The position numbers and the translations under genes are program-made. Source: Pseudomonas alcaligenes (lineage in GTDB: Bacteria; Pseudomonadota; Gammaproteobacteria; Pseudomonadales; Pseudomonadaceae). From it: DNA of 64,000 nt. Within the stretch, counting starts at the first letter, position 1. Each line of letters opens with the position of its first letter. This document shows, in pieces, positions 12,861 to 21,899 of the stretch. The notes under the pieces are model-generated. The model was given only the letters and a program-made list of their open reading frames with translations. It ran no database searches and had not been told where the DNA came from. The DNA lies in NCBI RefSeq assembly GCF_014490745.1, contig NZ_LZEU01000001.1, positions 2,507,501-2,571,500 of the forward strand, read 5' to 3'.

Positions 12861-13250
12861 CTACAGCGCCGGGCTGAGCATCAATAGCAGGCAGCAGGCC
12901 AGGCCGACGATCCACACCAGCGAGCGCAGGGTCGGCACATCGCGCCAGTACAGCACCAGGTACAGCACGCGGGTGATGACGAATAGAATCGCCAGCAGGT
13001 CGACCCACCAGCCGAACACTTGGGTCGTATGGGCCATCAGTACCCCGGCGACAAACAGCGGGAAGATCTCGATGCTGTTCAGGTGCGCAGCATGGGCACG
13101 AGCGCCCAGGCCAGTGAGGCGCGCCTGCTGCGCCCGCGGGTTGTGGTTGTCGTAGCCACCGGCTTCGGCATTCATCGCCTTGGCCACCGGCAGCTTGGCC
13201 ACGTAGATCAGCACGGCAGCAATCAGCACACACCAGAACGGGATACTCAT
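12861..13250 (-). CDS. MAPEG family membrane protein
   Basis: 129 residues with four hydrophobic segments and the MAPEG signature region NHNPRAQQARLTGLGARAHAAHLNSIEIFPLF, in which the Arg/His/Asn/Glu residues line the glutathione site of eukaryotic MAPEG enzymes. Start MSIPFWCVL follows AAGGAG. Bacterial members are mostly uncharacterised glutathione-linked membrane enzymes. Monocistronic. Confidence 0.82.
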   Translation of the reverse strand: MSIPFWCVLIAAVLIYVAKLPVAKAMNAEAGGYDNHNPRAQQARLTGLGARAHAAHLNSIEIFPLFVAGVLMAHTTQVFGWWVDLLAILFVITRVLYLVLYWRDVPTLRSLVWIVGLACCLLLMLSPAL

Positions 13251-13418
13251 TGTTGTTCTCCTTCGGCAGCTCCGCTGCCTGAGTGGGTGGTAGCCCTGCA
13301 CTTGTAGCACATCGCGCGGCCAGCCCCTCGATACAGCTGCGCTTGGGTCAGGTGTGCCCGCACCGGCGGCCACCTACGCGCGCCAGCGCGCATGACGCCC
13401 CCTGCGGCCGTCGCCCGC

Positions 13419-15080
13419 CTACTCGGGATACCAGCGCGGCGTATACACCCACTCACCGCCATCAGCGCGGGCGAAACGACGGGTCTGCGACGAGCCGATG
13501 ATCACCAGGGTGCGCGAGTCGACCTGGTCGCTGCTCAGCTCGCCCAGGGTCAGGTTGCGCAGGCGCTCACCCGCACGGCCGATGTCGCGACCGAGCACCA
13601 CCAGGGTTTCCGGGGTGCGCTGCTGGCGCACGATCGCCAGTGCGCGGTCGAGCTGCCAGGGCCGCGCCTTGGAGATCGGGTTGTAGAAGGCCATCGCCAG
13701 GTCAGCGGCGGCCGCGTGCTGCAGGCGTTTCTCGATCACCGCCCAGGGCTTGAGATTGTCCGACAGCGACAACAGGCAGAAGTCGTGGCCCAGCGGCGCG
13801 CCGGCCTTGGCGGCAGTGGCCAGGGCAGCGGACACCCCCGGCAGCATCTGCAGCTCGATGCGGTGCCAGGCCGCGTCACTCGACGCCTCCAGCGCTTCCA
13901 GCACCGCCGCGCCCATGGCGAATACGCCCGGATCGCCGGACGACACCAGCACCACGCGCCGGCCCTGGGTTGCCAGCTCGAAGGCATGGGCGGCGCGCTG
14001 CAGCTCCTCGCGGTTGTCGCTGCAATGCAGCACCTGCTCGGCGCGGAACGGCCCGGCCATGTTCACGTAGGTGGCGTAGCCCAGCACATCCTCGGCCTGA
14101 TCCAGGGCCTGGCGCACTGCCGGCACCATCAGCTCGGCCGCACCGGGGCCAAGGCCAACCACGCTGAGGCGACCGCGCGGGCGACCGATGGCCTCGGCCA
14201 CTTCCGGCGCCACGGCCAGGTGCAGGCTGACCGCCGCATCTGCCAACACCGCCTCGGGCAGCTCGCTGGCGGCGCCGATAAAGCGCAGCGGCACGCCCAG
14301 CTCGGCGGCCGCCGCAGCCAGCTCGGGGCGCGCCATGGCACTAGCATCGGCGAGCAACGCAGCCAGCGCCGCCTCGGCCAGATGGGCGTCGGCCAACGCA
14401 TCACGCACCAGCTTCGGCAAGTCGCCATCCAGCTGGCGCAGACGCGCGAGTACCAGACGCGGGTGGATCAGCAGTTCGCCCTCGGCCACCGCGCGCTGCG
14501 GGCTGATCAGGATGCGCCGCGCGGCGTCCTCATCCAGCGGCAGGCGTGCCTGTTGCAACCAGGGCGCCTCGCCTTCGACCCGCACCGACTCGCCGCCGAG
14601 CAGGTCGCTGACGAAGCGCTTGCCCTGCTCCAGGTCGGCCAGGGCGTAGCCCTCCGGCGGATTGAGCAGGCAAGTGCCGAAGCGCAGCTCGCCGCTGGTG
14701 GTGATGGCCGGCGCCACCGCCAGCTCGGCGGCGATTTCACGGGCCAGCAGATTGACCCCGGCCAGGCCGCCAAGCAGCGGCACCACCGCGCTGCCATCCT
14801 CGGCCAGGGCTAGTACCGGCGGCTCGGCACCCTTGCTGGCGAGCAGCGGTGCCAGGCTGCGGATGACGATGCCCGCGGCGCACAGGGCGATGATCGGGGT
14901 GTCCTGGCGGTACAGCTCGCGCAGGGTTTCGCCGAAGTCGTCGAACAGCGCCTCGGCGCCTTCGGCACGACCGCGCAGACCGTGGATCAGCGCGTCGGGA
15001 TAGAGCGCCTGCACGCGCCGGGCGGTGCCCAGGGCGGAGGCACCGAGCACGATCAGCGCCGGTGCTTTCAGGCTGTCCAT
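13419..15080 (-). CDS. cobJ: CobJ with fused CbiG-like N-terminal region: precorrin-3B C17-methyltransferase
   Basis: 553 residues, about twice the length of a single CobJ. The first half (about 1-300) resembles the CbiG N-terminal and central regions ([36 protein letters not shown]). The second half from [16 protein letters not shown] onward is the SAM-dependent methyltransferase, with [23 protein letters not shown] and [11 protein letters not shown]. CobJ methylates C-17 of precorrin-3B and contracts the ring to give precorrin-4. Last gene of the cobG-cobH-cobI-cobJ operon; its first 13 nt overlap cobI. The cobE gene at 44845 supplies the remaining CbiG C-terminal homologue as a separate protein. 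Confidence 0.93.
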   Translation of the reverse strand: MDSLKAPALIVLGASALGTARRVQALYPDALIHGLRGRAEGAEALFDDFGETLRELYRQDTPIIALCAAGIVIRSLAPLLASKGAEPPVLALAEDGSAVVPLLGGLAGVNLLAREIAAELAVAPAITTSGELRFGTCLLNPPEGYALADLEQGKRFVSDLLGGESVRVEGEAPWLQQARLPLDEDAARRILISPQRAVAEGELLIHPRLVLARLRQLDGDLPKLVRDALADAHLAEAALAALLADASAMARPELAAAAAELGVPLRFIGAASELPEAVLADAAVSLHLAVAPEVAEAIGRPRGRLSVVGLGPGAAELMVPAVRQALDQAEDVLGYATYVNMAGPFRAEQVLHCSDNREELQRAAHAFELATQGRRVVLVSSGDPGVFAMGAAVLEALEASSDAAWHRIELQMLPGVSAALATAAKAGAPLGHDFCLLSLSDNLKPWAVIEKRLQHAAAADLAMAFYNPISKARPWQLDRALAIVRQQRTPETLVVLGRDIGRAGERLRNLTLGELSSDQVDSRTLVIIGSSQTRRFARADGGEWVYTPRWYPE

Positions 15081-15814
15081 TGCGGCCCCGGAATCACGAT
15101 CAGGGAGAAGTACGGCGAGGCCATCGGCTCGACCTCGTCCAGCGCAACGATGCGCTGGTTGTCCATGGTCGCCCGCTCCACGTACAGCGCGCGCTCGGCC
15201 AGGCCCAGCTCGCCGAGCACCCGGCGCACCTTGTCGAAGTTACGCCCGAGCTTCATCACCACCGCCGCGTCGGCGATGGCCAGGCGCTGCTTCAGCTCCT
15301 CTTCCGGCAGCACGCCGGAAAGCACCGACAGGCTCTGGTTGCGATACACCAGCGGCACGCCGAGCACCGCCGCGCCGCCGAGCATGGAGCACACGCCCGG
15401 GATCACCTCGGCCTGGTAGCGCTCGGCCAGGCGGTCGTGCAGGTACATGTAGGAACCGTAGAAGAACGGGTCACCCTCGCAGATCACCGCCACGTCGCGG
15501 CCGGCATCCAGGTGCAGGGCGATCTGCGCGGCACAGGTGTCGTAGAAGTCGCTGATCACCGTCTCGTAGGACAGCGGTGGCTCCAGCTTCTCGGTGGTCA
15601 CCGGGTACACCAGCGGCATGCGCACCTGCGCCTCGCTCAGGTGCTGCTCGATGATGCCGAAGGCGTTGCCGCCCTGCCCCTTGCTGGCCTTGGCCTTGGC
15701 CACGAAATAGCCCACCACCGGCGCCGCCTGCAGCAGGCGCAGGGCCTTGAGGGTGATCAGCTCGGGATCGCCAGGGCCGACACCGAGGCCGAGCAAACGT
15801 CCTTTTACCGCCAT
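15068..15814 (-). CDS. cobI: precorrin-2 C20-methyltransferase
   Basis: 248 residues. N-terminal [16 protein letters not shown] is the SAM/tetrapyrrole methylase signature; [14 protein letters not shown] and [13 protein letters not shown] are the other conserved blocks. Makes precorrin-3A from precorrin-2. Its start codon shares a base with the cobH stop, and its end overlaps cobJ by 13 nt, so the four genes are translationally coupled under the riboswitch at 17880-18025. Confidence 0.95.
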   Translation of the reverse strand: MAVKGRLLGLGVGPGDPELITLKALRLLQAAPVVGYFVAKAKASKGQGGNAFGIIEQHLSEAQVRMPLVYPVTTEKLEPPLSYETVISDFYDTCAAQIALHLDAGRDVAVICEGDPFFYGSYMYLHDRLAERYQAEVIPGVCSMLGGAAVLGVPLVYRNQSLSVLSGVLPEEELKQRLAIADAAVVMKLGRNFDKVRRVLGELGLAERALYVERATMDNQRIVALDEVEPMASPYFSLIVIPGPQWTA

Positions 15815-16440
15815 TATTCGATCTCCGTGGCCAGGGCATTGACCGCTGCGGCGGCCATGGCGCTGCCGCCCCGGCGACCGCGCACGATGACATAGGGCAC
15901 GCCGCGGCTATCGGCGGCGAGCATGTCCTTGGACTCCGCCGCGCCGATGAAGCCGACCGGCATGCCGAGGATCAGCGCCGGCTTGGGCGCGCCGGCGTCG
16001 AGCATTTCCAGCAGGTAGAACAGTGCGGTCGGCGCATTGCCGATCACCACCACGCTGCCCTCCAGGTGTTCGCGCCAGCGCTCCAGGGCCACTGCCGAGC
16101 GGGTGTTGCCCAGCTCGCGGGCCAGCTCCGGCACACCGGCATCGTGCAGGGTGCAGATCACCGGGTTGTTGGCCGGCAAACGCGCGCGGGTGATGCCCTC
16201 GGCGACCATTCGCGCATCGCAGAGAATCGCCGCGCCACCTGCCAGGGCCGCGCGCCCGGCCGTGCCGGCGCCGGCGGAGAAGCGGATGTCCTGCACCACG
16301 TCGACCATGCCGCAGGCGTGGATCAGGCGCACCGCGAGCTTTTCCAGGTCAGCCGGGATGGCCGACAGATCGGCCTCGGCACGGATGGTAGCGAAGGACT
16401 GGCGGTAGATCTCCTGGCCGTCGCGGATGTAATCGATCAT
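15814..16440 (-). CDS. cobH: precorrin-8X methylmutase
   Basis: 208 residues from [16 protein letters not shown], which follows an AGGAAC site; an in-frame ATG 12 codons upstream lies inside cobG and was not used. The catalytic histidine is in [10 protein letters not shown] (residue 41). Other blocks: [21 protein letters not shown], and [13 protein letters not shown] near the C-terminus. Moves the C-11 methyl to C-12 to form hydrogenobyrinate. Overlaps cobG by 4 nt. Confidence 0.95.
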   Translation of the reverse strand: MIDYIRDGQEIYRQSFATIRAEADLSAIPADLEKLAVRLIHACGMVDVVQDIRFSAGAGTAGRAALAGGAAILCDARMVAEGITRARLPANNPVICTLHDAGVPELARELGNTRSAVALERWREHLEGSVVVIGNAPTALFYLLEMLDAGAPKPALILGMPVGFIGAAESKDMLAADSRGVPYVIVRGRRGGSAMAAAAVNALATEIE

Positions 16441-17780
16441 GCGGATGTTCCTGACTCGGGATGCGCGGCGAACCACTCACCGGCCTCTGCGATGCTGAGG
16501 GAAGGCGCCAGCAGGCGACCGAAACCGGCCGCGCCCGCAGCGCGCTGATAGAGCTGATAACGCCCGCCGGCCTGGGCCAGCAGGGTGAAGGAAGCGGTAT
16601 GCGCGGCCGCGCAGGAACGCGGGCAACCGCACAGGTGCACCTGCGGGCGCGCTGTGCCGGCCGCCAGCAGTGTGGCCAGTTGGCGGGCATCGCCCTTGGT
16701 GTCGGCCAGACCCTTGGCGCAGGCGGCCGAACCGGTGCAGGCGAGCAGTTGGCTCAGCGGCTCGCGCACATCGACCAGCAGGCCCAGCGCTGCCAGTTCA
16801 GTCAGCACACCAGCACTTGCGGCGGCCGCAATATTCGGCAGCAGCACGCCCTGCCAGGGGGTCAGGCGCAGGCTGGCATCACCATGGCGCTCGGCCAGCT
16901 CGGCCAGGCCGCGCAGCTGCCCGGCGTCGATCCGCCCCAGCGGCGCACCGGCCAGCAGCATCTGCCGACCAGCCTGGCGCTGCGCCAGTGCGCCCAATGG
17001 CGGCACTGTCGAGGCGGGTTGACGGCGCCAGCTCTGCAGGGATTCGTCGCGCAACAAGGTGAATGGCAAACGCGCCTGCAGGCGCTGGAGAAACTCCTCG
17101 ACCGGCAATGCACCGAGCAACTGGCGCATACGCGTCTGGGACGGCTCAGCCAGTTCGAGAAACAGGTGCAGCACGGCGTCGACCAGGCTCAGTGCCTGGG
17201 CCCGTGTTACCGCCGCCAGGGGCTTGTCCAGCGGACAGCCGGCCAGGCCGAAGGCCAGCCACTCGCCGCCAGGCAAGGCGCTGAGCCACAGGTCGTGCGG
17301 GTGCTCGAGCATGGCCAGGGCTTCGCCGCCATCCAGCTGCAGGGCGAATTTGGCCGACAGCGCATGCAGCTCGGGATTGTCCTGCAACAGGTCGAGCAGT
17401 TGCCCGGCCAGCGGTCGTACGTCGAATTCGGCAGCCGGATCGAGACCGGCGCCCGGGCTGAGCAGCAGGTTGCGCACGTCGTCGGCACCGGCCACGCGCG
17501 GGCCGAGCCCAGCGTCCAGCAGGCGTCGGATCAGCTCGGCCTGGTCAGCATCACGCACCCCGCGAATCTGCAGGTTGCTGCGGTTGGTCAGTTCCAGCAC
17601 GCCACTGGCGCAGGTCTCGGCCGCCGCGGCAATGGCCCGCGCCTGGGCGCTGCTCAGCTCACCGCCGGCCAGCTTGACCCGGCAGATGCCACCGTCCAGC
17701 GCCGGGACGATGCGCAGCAGCCCGGGACACGCCGAGGGGCGTGGCACGAACGGATCGACAGTGGGCAAGGAATCGTTCAA
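16437..17780 (-). CDS. cobG: precorrin-3B synthase (Fe-S monooxygenase)
   Basis: 447 residues, related to sulfite/nitrite reductases. Two ferredoxin-like halves are followed by the 4Fe-4S cysteine motifs CTGSAACAKGLADTKGDA and HLCGCPRSCAAAH. CobG uses O2 to make the C-20 hydroxy gamma-lactone of precorrin-3B, so its presence marks the aerobic cobalamin route. First gene of the cobGHIJ operon; a cobalamin riboswitch lies about 100 nt upstream of its start. Confidence 0.95.
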   Translation of the reverse strand: MNDSLPTVDPFVPRPSACPGLLRIVPALDGGICRVKLAGGELSSAQARAIAAAAETCASGVLELTNRSNLQIRGVRDADQAELIRRLLDAGLGPRVAGADDVRNLLLSPGAGLDPAAEFDVRPLAGQLLDLLQDNPELHALSAKFALQLDGGEALAMLEHPHDLWLSALPGGEWLAFGLAGCPLDKPLAAVTRAQALSLVDAVLHLFLELAEPSQTRMRQLLGALPVEEFLQRLQARLPFTLLRDESLQSWRRQPASTVPPLGALAQRQAGRQMLLAGAPLGRIDAGQLRGLAELAERHGDASLRLTPWQGVLLPNIAAAASAGVLTELAALGLLVDVREPLSQLLACTGSAACAKGLADTKGDARQLATLLAAGTARPQVHLCGCPRSCAAAHTASFTLLAQAGGRYQLYQRAAGAAGFGRLLAPSLSIAEAGEWFAAHPESGTSA

Positions 17781-17879
17781 GCGGTCACCTGGAGCAAAGA
17801 CGCGGCGACCGAACCAGCGAGCCCCGACAGGACTCTACGGCATCGGTACACCCCGCCCGATGTTGGCACTCGCGACCAG

Positions 17880-18025
17880 CGTCGTCGGCAGGTCTCCTGG
17901 CTGGCAGGTCATGATCGTTCCGCCACCTTCCCGATTGCTCAGTGGTATGCGTGCAAAACGACTCGCTGCTTACAGTTGCGGGGGCAGCCACGGTTAATCC
18001 GTGTTCCCTATTCAGAACCTGTCCA
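17880..18025 (-). promoter_or_regulatory. cobalamin riboswitch upstream of cobG
   Basis: Read on the minus strand the segment has, in order, AGGGAACACGG, the core GGCTGCCCCCGCAACTGTAAG, and the B12 box AGCCAGGAGACCTGCC, the conserved blocks of the RF00174 class. It precedes cobG by about 100 nt, so adenosylcobalamin should repress cobGHIJ. Confidence 0.93.
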
Positions 18026-18212
18026 AAGTCTGCTGCGCGTCGGCCCTGCCGCGTTAAAAACAGGCTCGGAATGCTCATTTACAAAAGTAAATTCCGCTTC
18101 CTCGCCTGCTTGATTCGCTGGCGCTCACCCTTCGGGCCAGCCTACGGCTGTTACTCCCGATGGTCGTTGCGCCTTGCATGGCTCTAGCTCGCGAGACCTT
18201 GAACAGGTTCTC
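18013..18212. repeat. about 200-bp MITE-like element with 19-bp inverted ends
   Basis: The ends are CAGAACCTGTCCAAAGTCT (18013-18031) and AGACCTTGAACAGGTTCTC (18194-18212); when the second is inverted they match at 16 of 19 positions. The interior holds smaller inverted segments (CAGGCTCGGAA... and TTCCGCTTCCTCGCCTG) and no ORF. It resembles a dispersed intergenic element I recall from several Pseudomonas genomes. Its left end touches the 5' edge of the cobG riboswitch, and it sits in the cobG/cobL divergent promoter region. Confidence 0.55.
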
Positions 18213-18322
18213 CGCAGACGGGTTGAACCGCCTGCACCGACGAAGGCGCTATTATGCCCGCTTTGCCCGGCGCAGCGACAAGCCTGCTCGTCGGGCCAGG
18301 AAACTATAGGTGGGGAATACAC

Positions 18323-19525
18323 ATGACGGCCTGGCTGACGGTGGTGGGAATCGGTGAAGACGGCTACGCCGGCCTGGGCAAGGCCGCGCGCCGTGCGCTG
18401 CTGGCCGCCGAGCGGATCGTCGGTGCGCCGCGCCAGCTCGAACTGCTGCCGGCCTGCATCCGCGCCCCGCGCGAGCAATGGCCCAGTCCGTTCAGCCTGG
18501 AACCTGTGCTGCAGCGGCGCGGCACGCCGGTCTGCGTGCTGGCCAGTGGCGACCCCATGCTGTTCGGCGTCGGCGCCAGCCTGGCGCGCCAGGTGCCAGC
18601 GGACGAACTGTTGATACTACCGGCACCCTCCTCCTACTCGCTGGCTGCCGCGCGCCTGGGCTGGCCGCTACAGGACGTCACCCTGCTGTCGGTGGTGGCC
18701 CGCCCGCTGGCCGCGCTCAATGCCCATATCCACGCTGGCCAGCGCCTGCTGATCCTGTGTAACGACGGCTCCAGCCCAGCCGCCATCGCCGCCCTGTTGC
18801 GCCAGCGCGGCTTCGGCCCCAGCCGCCTGAGCGTGCTGGAGCACCTGGGCGGCCCGCTGGAGCGACGCATCGACGGCCTGGCCGAAGGCTGGGCGCTGGA
18901 CGAGGCCGCTGCACTCAACCTGATGGCGGTGGAATGCCTGGCCGACGAGCAGGCCACTCGCCTGCCGCTGACCTGCGGCCTGCCCGACGACGTCTACCAG
19001 CACGACGGCCAGCTGACCAAGCGCGACGTGCGCGCCATCACCCTGGCGCGCCTGGCGCCCCGCCCCGGCGAACTGCTGTGGGATGTCGGCGCCGGCTGCG
19101 GCTCGATCGGCATCGAGTGGATGCGCAGCCACCCCAGCTGCCGCGCCATCGCCATCGAAGCCGACAGCGGCCGCCAGCAGCTGATCCAGCACAACCGCGA
19201 TGCCCTCGGCGTACCCGCCCTGCACCTGGTGGCCGGCGCCGCACCGGAAGCGCTGAGCGGGCTGCAGCAGCCGGACGCGATATTTATCGGCGGCGGCGTG
19301 ACCATCCCCGGCGTCCTGGCACAGTGCTGGCAGGCGCTCAAGCCCGGCGGCCGGTTGATCGCCAATGCCGTGACCCTGCAGAGCGAGGCCGCATTGGTGA
19401 ACTGGCGCGAACGGCATGGCGGCGAGCTGACCCGCATCGCCGTGGCCCAGGCTCAGCCGCTGGGCGGCTTCGACACCTGGCGCAGCGCCCTGCCGATCAC
19501 CCTGCTGGAATGCCGCAAGCCGTGA
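18323..19525 (+). CDS. cobL: precorrin-6B C5,15-methyltransferase (decarboxylating), CbiE-CbiT fusion
   Basis: 400 residues from [18 protein letters not shown], preceded by a GGTGGGG site; upstream in-frame codons lack similarity. The N-terminal half is the CbiE-type methylase ([32 protein letters not shown]). The C-terminal half is the CbiT Rossmann methylase ([30 protein letters not shown]). It methylates C-5 and C-15 and decarboxylates the C-12 acetate. Overlaps cobK by 16 nt (or 4 nt if cobK starts at the GTG at 19522). Divergent from cobG. Confidence 0.95.
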   Translation: MTAWLTVVGIGEDGYAGLGKAARRALLAAERIVGAPRQLELLPACIRAPREQWPSPFSLEPVLQRRGTPVCVLASGDPMLFGVGASLARQVPADELLILPAPSSYSLAAARLGWPLQDVTLLSVVARPLAALNAHIHAGQRLLILCNDGSSPAAIAALLRQRGFGPSRLSVLEHLGGPLERRIDGLAEGWALDEAAALNLMAVECLADEQATRLPLTCGLPDDVYQHDGQLTKRDVRAITLARLAPRPGELLWDVGAGCGSIGIEWMRSHPSCRAIAIEADSGRQQLIQHNRDALGVPALHLVAGAAPEALSGLQQPDAIFIGGGVTIPGVLAQCWQALKPGGRLIANAVTLQSEAALVNWRERHGGELTRIAVAQAQPLGGFDTWRSALPITLLECRKP

Positions 19526-20259
19526 GCCCGCGCATCCTCCTGCTTGGCGGCGTCGGCGATGCCCTGGCCATCGCCCGTCGCCTCGGCCCGGAGCATATCT
19601 ACAGCCTGGCCGGGCTGGGCAAGGTGCCCGCCGACCTGGCCTGCCAGGTGCGCGTCGGTGGCTTCGGCGGCGCCGAGGGCCTGGCCCGTTTCATCGCCGA
19701 ACAGGGTATCGAGCTGCTGCTCGACATCACCCATCCCTACGCCGCGCAGATCAGCGCCAATGCCGCGCAGGCCGCACAGGCGACCGGCATTCCCTGCTGG
19801 GCCCTGCGTCGTCCCGGCTGGCAGGCCGGCGCGCAGGACGACTGGCGCGAAGTGGCCGACTGGGCCGAGCTGAGCCAAGCACTGACCGCCTTCCGCCGGC
19901 CCTTCTTCACCCTCGGCCGCGAACCGCTGCAGCACCTCGACAGCATCCCGCCAGGGCAGTTCTGGACGATCCGCATGCTCGACGAACACCCCGGCAACGA
20001 CCGCGCCCGGGTGATCGGCACGCGCGGCCCGTTCCTCCTCGACGACGAACGTGCGCTGTTCGCCAGCGAGCGCTTCGACGTGCTGGTCAGCAAGAACAGC
20101 GGCGGCAGCGCCACCGAGGCCAAGCTGCAAGTGGCGCGTGAACGTGCCCTGCCGGTGCTGATCCTGGCGCGCCCGGCGCTACCGCTGGTAACCCGCGAGT
20201 TCGCCAGCGGCGCCGAACTCTGGCAGGCGCTGCAAGCCTTGCCCGGTGACCTCGGGTAA
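19510..20259 (+). CDS. cobK: precorrin-6A reductase
   Basis: 249 residues. [17 protein letters not shown] near the N-terminus is the NADPH-binding loop, [17 protein letters not shown] is the family signature, and [19 protein letters not shown] lies near the end. Reduces precorrin-6A to dihydro-precorrin-6B with NADPH. Two starts are possible: ATG at 19510 or GTG at 19522, the latter overlapping the cobL stop by 4 nt. Confidence 0.93.
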   Translation: MPQAVSPRILLLGGVGDALAIARRLGPEHIYSLAGLGKVPADLACQVRVGGFGGAEGLARFIAEQGIELLLDITHPYAAQISANAAQAAQATGIPCWALRRPGWQAGAQDDWREVADWAELSQALTAFRRPFFTLGREPLQHLDSIPPGQFWTIRMLDEHPGNDRARVIGTRGPFLLDDERALFASERFDVLVSKNSGGSATEAKLQVARERALPVLILARPALPLVTREFASGAELWQALQALPGDLG

Positions 20260-20290
20260 ACTGCCGCGCGCTTTGCCCCCAGGAATCCCC

Positions 20291-21013
20291 ATGTCGATCA
20301 CCCCCTACGTCCGCGTGCTGCTTGTCGGCCCCGACCTGCAGCACGGCTCCTACGCCGAACTGTTCCAGCGCCAGCTGACCGCCCTGCGTGGCGCTGAGGC
20401 GCTGGCCGATATCGTCGACACCAGCGCGAGCTACGCCGGACTGTGGCAGCAGATCCGCACCTGCATCAGCGCCGGGCAACTGCCGCTGCTGCTGATTGAC
20501 CTCGACCCGAACAGCAGCAGCCCGTATCTGGACTGGCTGCGCAGCGAGCTGCAAGGCATCGGCAACGAGCAAGCGGTGGCGGATCGACTCTTCGTCGCCC
20601 GCGGCAACAGCGAAGCGCTGGAGAGCATCGACGCGCTGATCGGGCAGACCGACAAACACCTGGGCTGCGTCGACGTGCCCAGCCTGCCCGACGCCCACGC
20701 CTGGTCGTGCATCCCGCCACACAGCCAGCGCGTGCTGCTGTGCAACGGCCCGCGCTGCACCCGCCGCGGCGCCCTGCCGCTGTGGAAGTCGCTGCGCGAG
20801 CAGCTCAAGGCCGCCGGCAAGCTGGAGTGCGAGGGCGGCGTGCATATCACCCGCACCCAATGCCAGTTCCCCTGCGACCAGGGCCCGACCCTGAGCCTGT
20901 ATCCGGCCGGCATCTGGTACCAGGTACGCAGCGAAGACGATGTGCGCCGCCTGGTGCAGGAGCAGTTCGTCGAAGGCCGCCCGGTGGCCGAACTGATCAT
21001 GAGCCGCGACTGA
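20291..21013 (+). CDS. 2Fe-2S thioredoxin-like ferredoxin domain protein in the cob operon
   Basis: 240 residues from MSITPYVRVLLVGPDLQHG, after a weak AGGAA site. The C-terminal third has a thioredoxin-like ferredoxin cysteine pattern (VLLCNGPRCTRRGA, then TQCQFPCDQGPTLSLYP and YQVRSEDDVRRLVQ). The N-terminal part has a CbiX-like flavour (LLIDLDP), but no clear chelatase histidines. It follows cobK by 31 bp on the same strand. It could pass electrons to CobG or to a cobalt reductase; this is inference from context only. Confidence 0.75.
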   Translation: MSITPYVRVLLVGPDLQHGSYAELFQRQLTALRGAEALADIVDTSASYAGLWQQIRTCISAGQLPLLLIDLDPNSSSPYLDWLRSELQGIGNEQAVADRLFVARGNSEALESIDALIGQTDKHLGCVDVPSLPDAHAWSCIPPHSQRVLLCNGPRCTRRGALPLWKSLREQLKAAGKLECEGGVHITRTQCQFPCDQGPTLSLYPAGIWYQVRSEDDVRRLVQEQFVEGRPVAELIMSRD

Positions 21014-21099
21014 ACGCCGTTCGTCAGAAGCAAGTTCAGGAAACAAAAGGGAAATGTCGCTGGTCTAGGCTTCAGGCCCATTCGCCAGAGGTAGCCCTT

Positions 21100-21315
21100 T
21101 TGACCAGCCTGATCCGCAACATGCGCAAGACCATCGATATCGTCGCCGACCACAACGAGGACGCCGCCCTGGCCGTGATGCGGGCGGCCGAACACACTGG
21201 CGACGAAGGACTCAAGCAGCAACTGCTCGGTGTAATTCTGCGCCTGAACCAGGACGCCCAGGCGCTGCGTCAGGTACGTGAGAACCTGCCGCTCGAGCAG
21301 CGCAAGTCCGCCTGA
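21100..21315 (+). CDS. small helical protein, function unknown
   Basis: 71 residues if translation begins at TTG 21100, which has AGAGG about 8 nt upstream; the alternative ATG at 21121 gives 64 residues but lacks a ribosome site. Sequence TSLIRNMRKTIDIVADHNED is followed by an amphipathic helical run ending LEQRKSA. No known domain. It ends 2 bp before the convergent PhnZ-like gene. Confidence 0.5.
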   Translation: MTSLIRNMRKTIDIVADHNEDAALAVMRAAEHTGDEGLKQQLLGVILRLNQDAQALRQVRENLPLEQRKSA

Positions 21316-21317
21316 AC

Positions 21318-21899
21318 TCAGCTCCCCGTTGCCGCACCATCAGCCAGGTGCACCCGCAGGGCCAGCTGCTGCAGCGGGCCCAGATCGATGACCGGTCGCC
21401 CTTCCACCTTGGCCGCTTCGTCCCAGCGCCGCAGGCGCAGGCTGTCGGCGAACAGCGGATCGGTTTCGAACGCCAGCGCCTCCTCGCGCATCATCGGCCC
21501 GCCCTGCCAGTCCAGGGTTTGCCGGCTGGCCGGGCTGAGGCCGGCCAGGTAGTCGGCATCGCGCCAGCACAGGTAGCGCTTGGCATGTACGTGCCGCGCC
21601 ACCAGCCCGGCCAGGCGCGCGGAAAAGCCCAGGCCACGCAGCCAGTGCGCCCCCACCCGCTCATGCCCCTGGCGACCGAGGCCGGCCATGCTGTTGCCAG
21701 CCGTCAGCGGTACGCAGAAGTGCCCGACGTCGTGGCAGAAGGCAGCCAGCACCAGCTCCTCGTCGGCGCCTTCGGCCTGGGCCAGCTCGGCGGCCTGGGC
21801 CATGTGCTCGAGCTGACTGACAGCCTCACCGATATAGCCGGCCCCGGCCTGCTGGCGACACAGGGCGAACAGCGTGCCCACCGCCTGCTCGGCCGTCAT
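21318..21899 (-). CDS. PhnZ-type HD-domain di-iron oxygenase (phosphonate degradation)
   Basis: 193 residues. The ligand pattern of the mixed-valence di-iron oxygenase PhnZ can be read directly: Tyr22 and Glu25 in GYIGE, His32, His56-Asp57 in FCHDVGH, His79, His103 and Lys107. The Tyr-x-x-Glu-x6-His start is what separates PhnZ from ordinary HD phosphohydrolases. PhnZ cleaves the C-P bond of (R)-2-amino-1-hydroxyethylphosphonate to glycine and phosphate. Start MTAEQAVG overlaps the stop of the FAD oxidoreductase gene by 4 nt. The hydroxylase PhnY that normally feeds PhnZ is not in the window. Confidence 0.85.
   Translation of the reverse strand: MTAEQAVGTLFALCRQQAGAGYIGEAVSQLEHMAQAAELAQAEGADEELVLAAFCHDVGHFCVPLTAGNSMAGLGRQGHERVGAHWLRGLGFSARLAGLVARHVHAKRYLCWRDADYLAGLSPASRQTLDWQGGPMMREEALAFETDPLFADSLRLRRWDEAAKVEGRPVIDLGPLQQLALRVHLADGAATGS

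Noticed and set aside
16461..18113. A 550-codon frame opposite cobG running through the riboswitch
   Set aside because: It covers both cobG and the cobalamin riboswitch on the opposite strand; the protein has no motif.
21318..21899. Ordinary HD-domain phosphohydrolase or (p)ppGpp hydrolase
   Set aside because: The Tyr22-x-x-Glu25-x6-His32 pattern and His79/His103/Lys107 match PhnZ oxygenases, and the genes around it are phosphonate genes.
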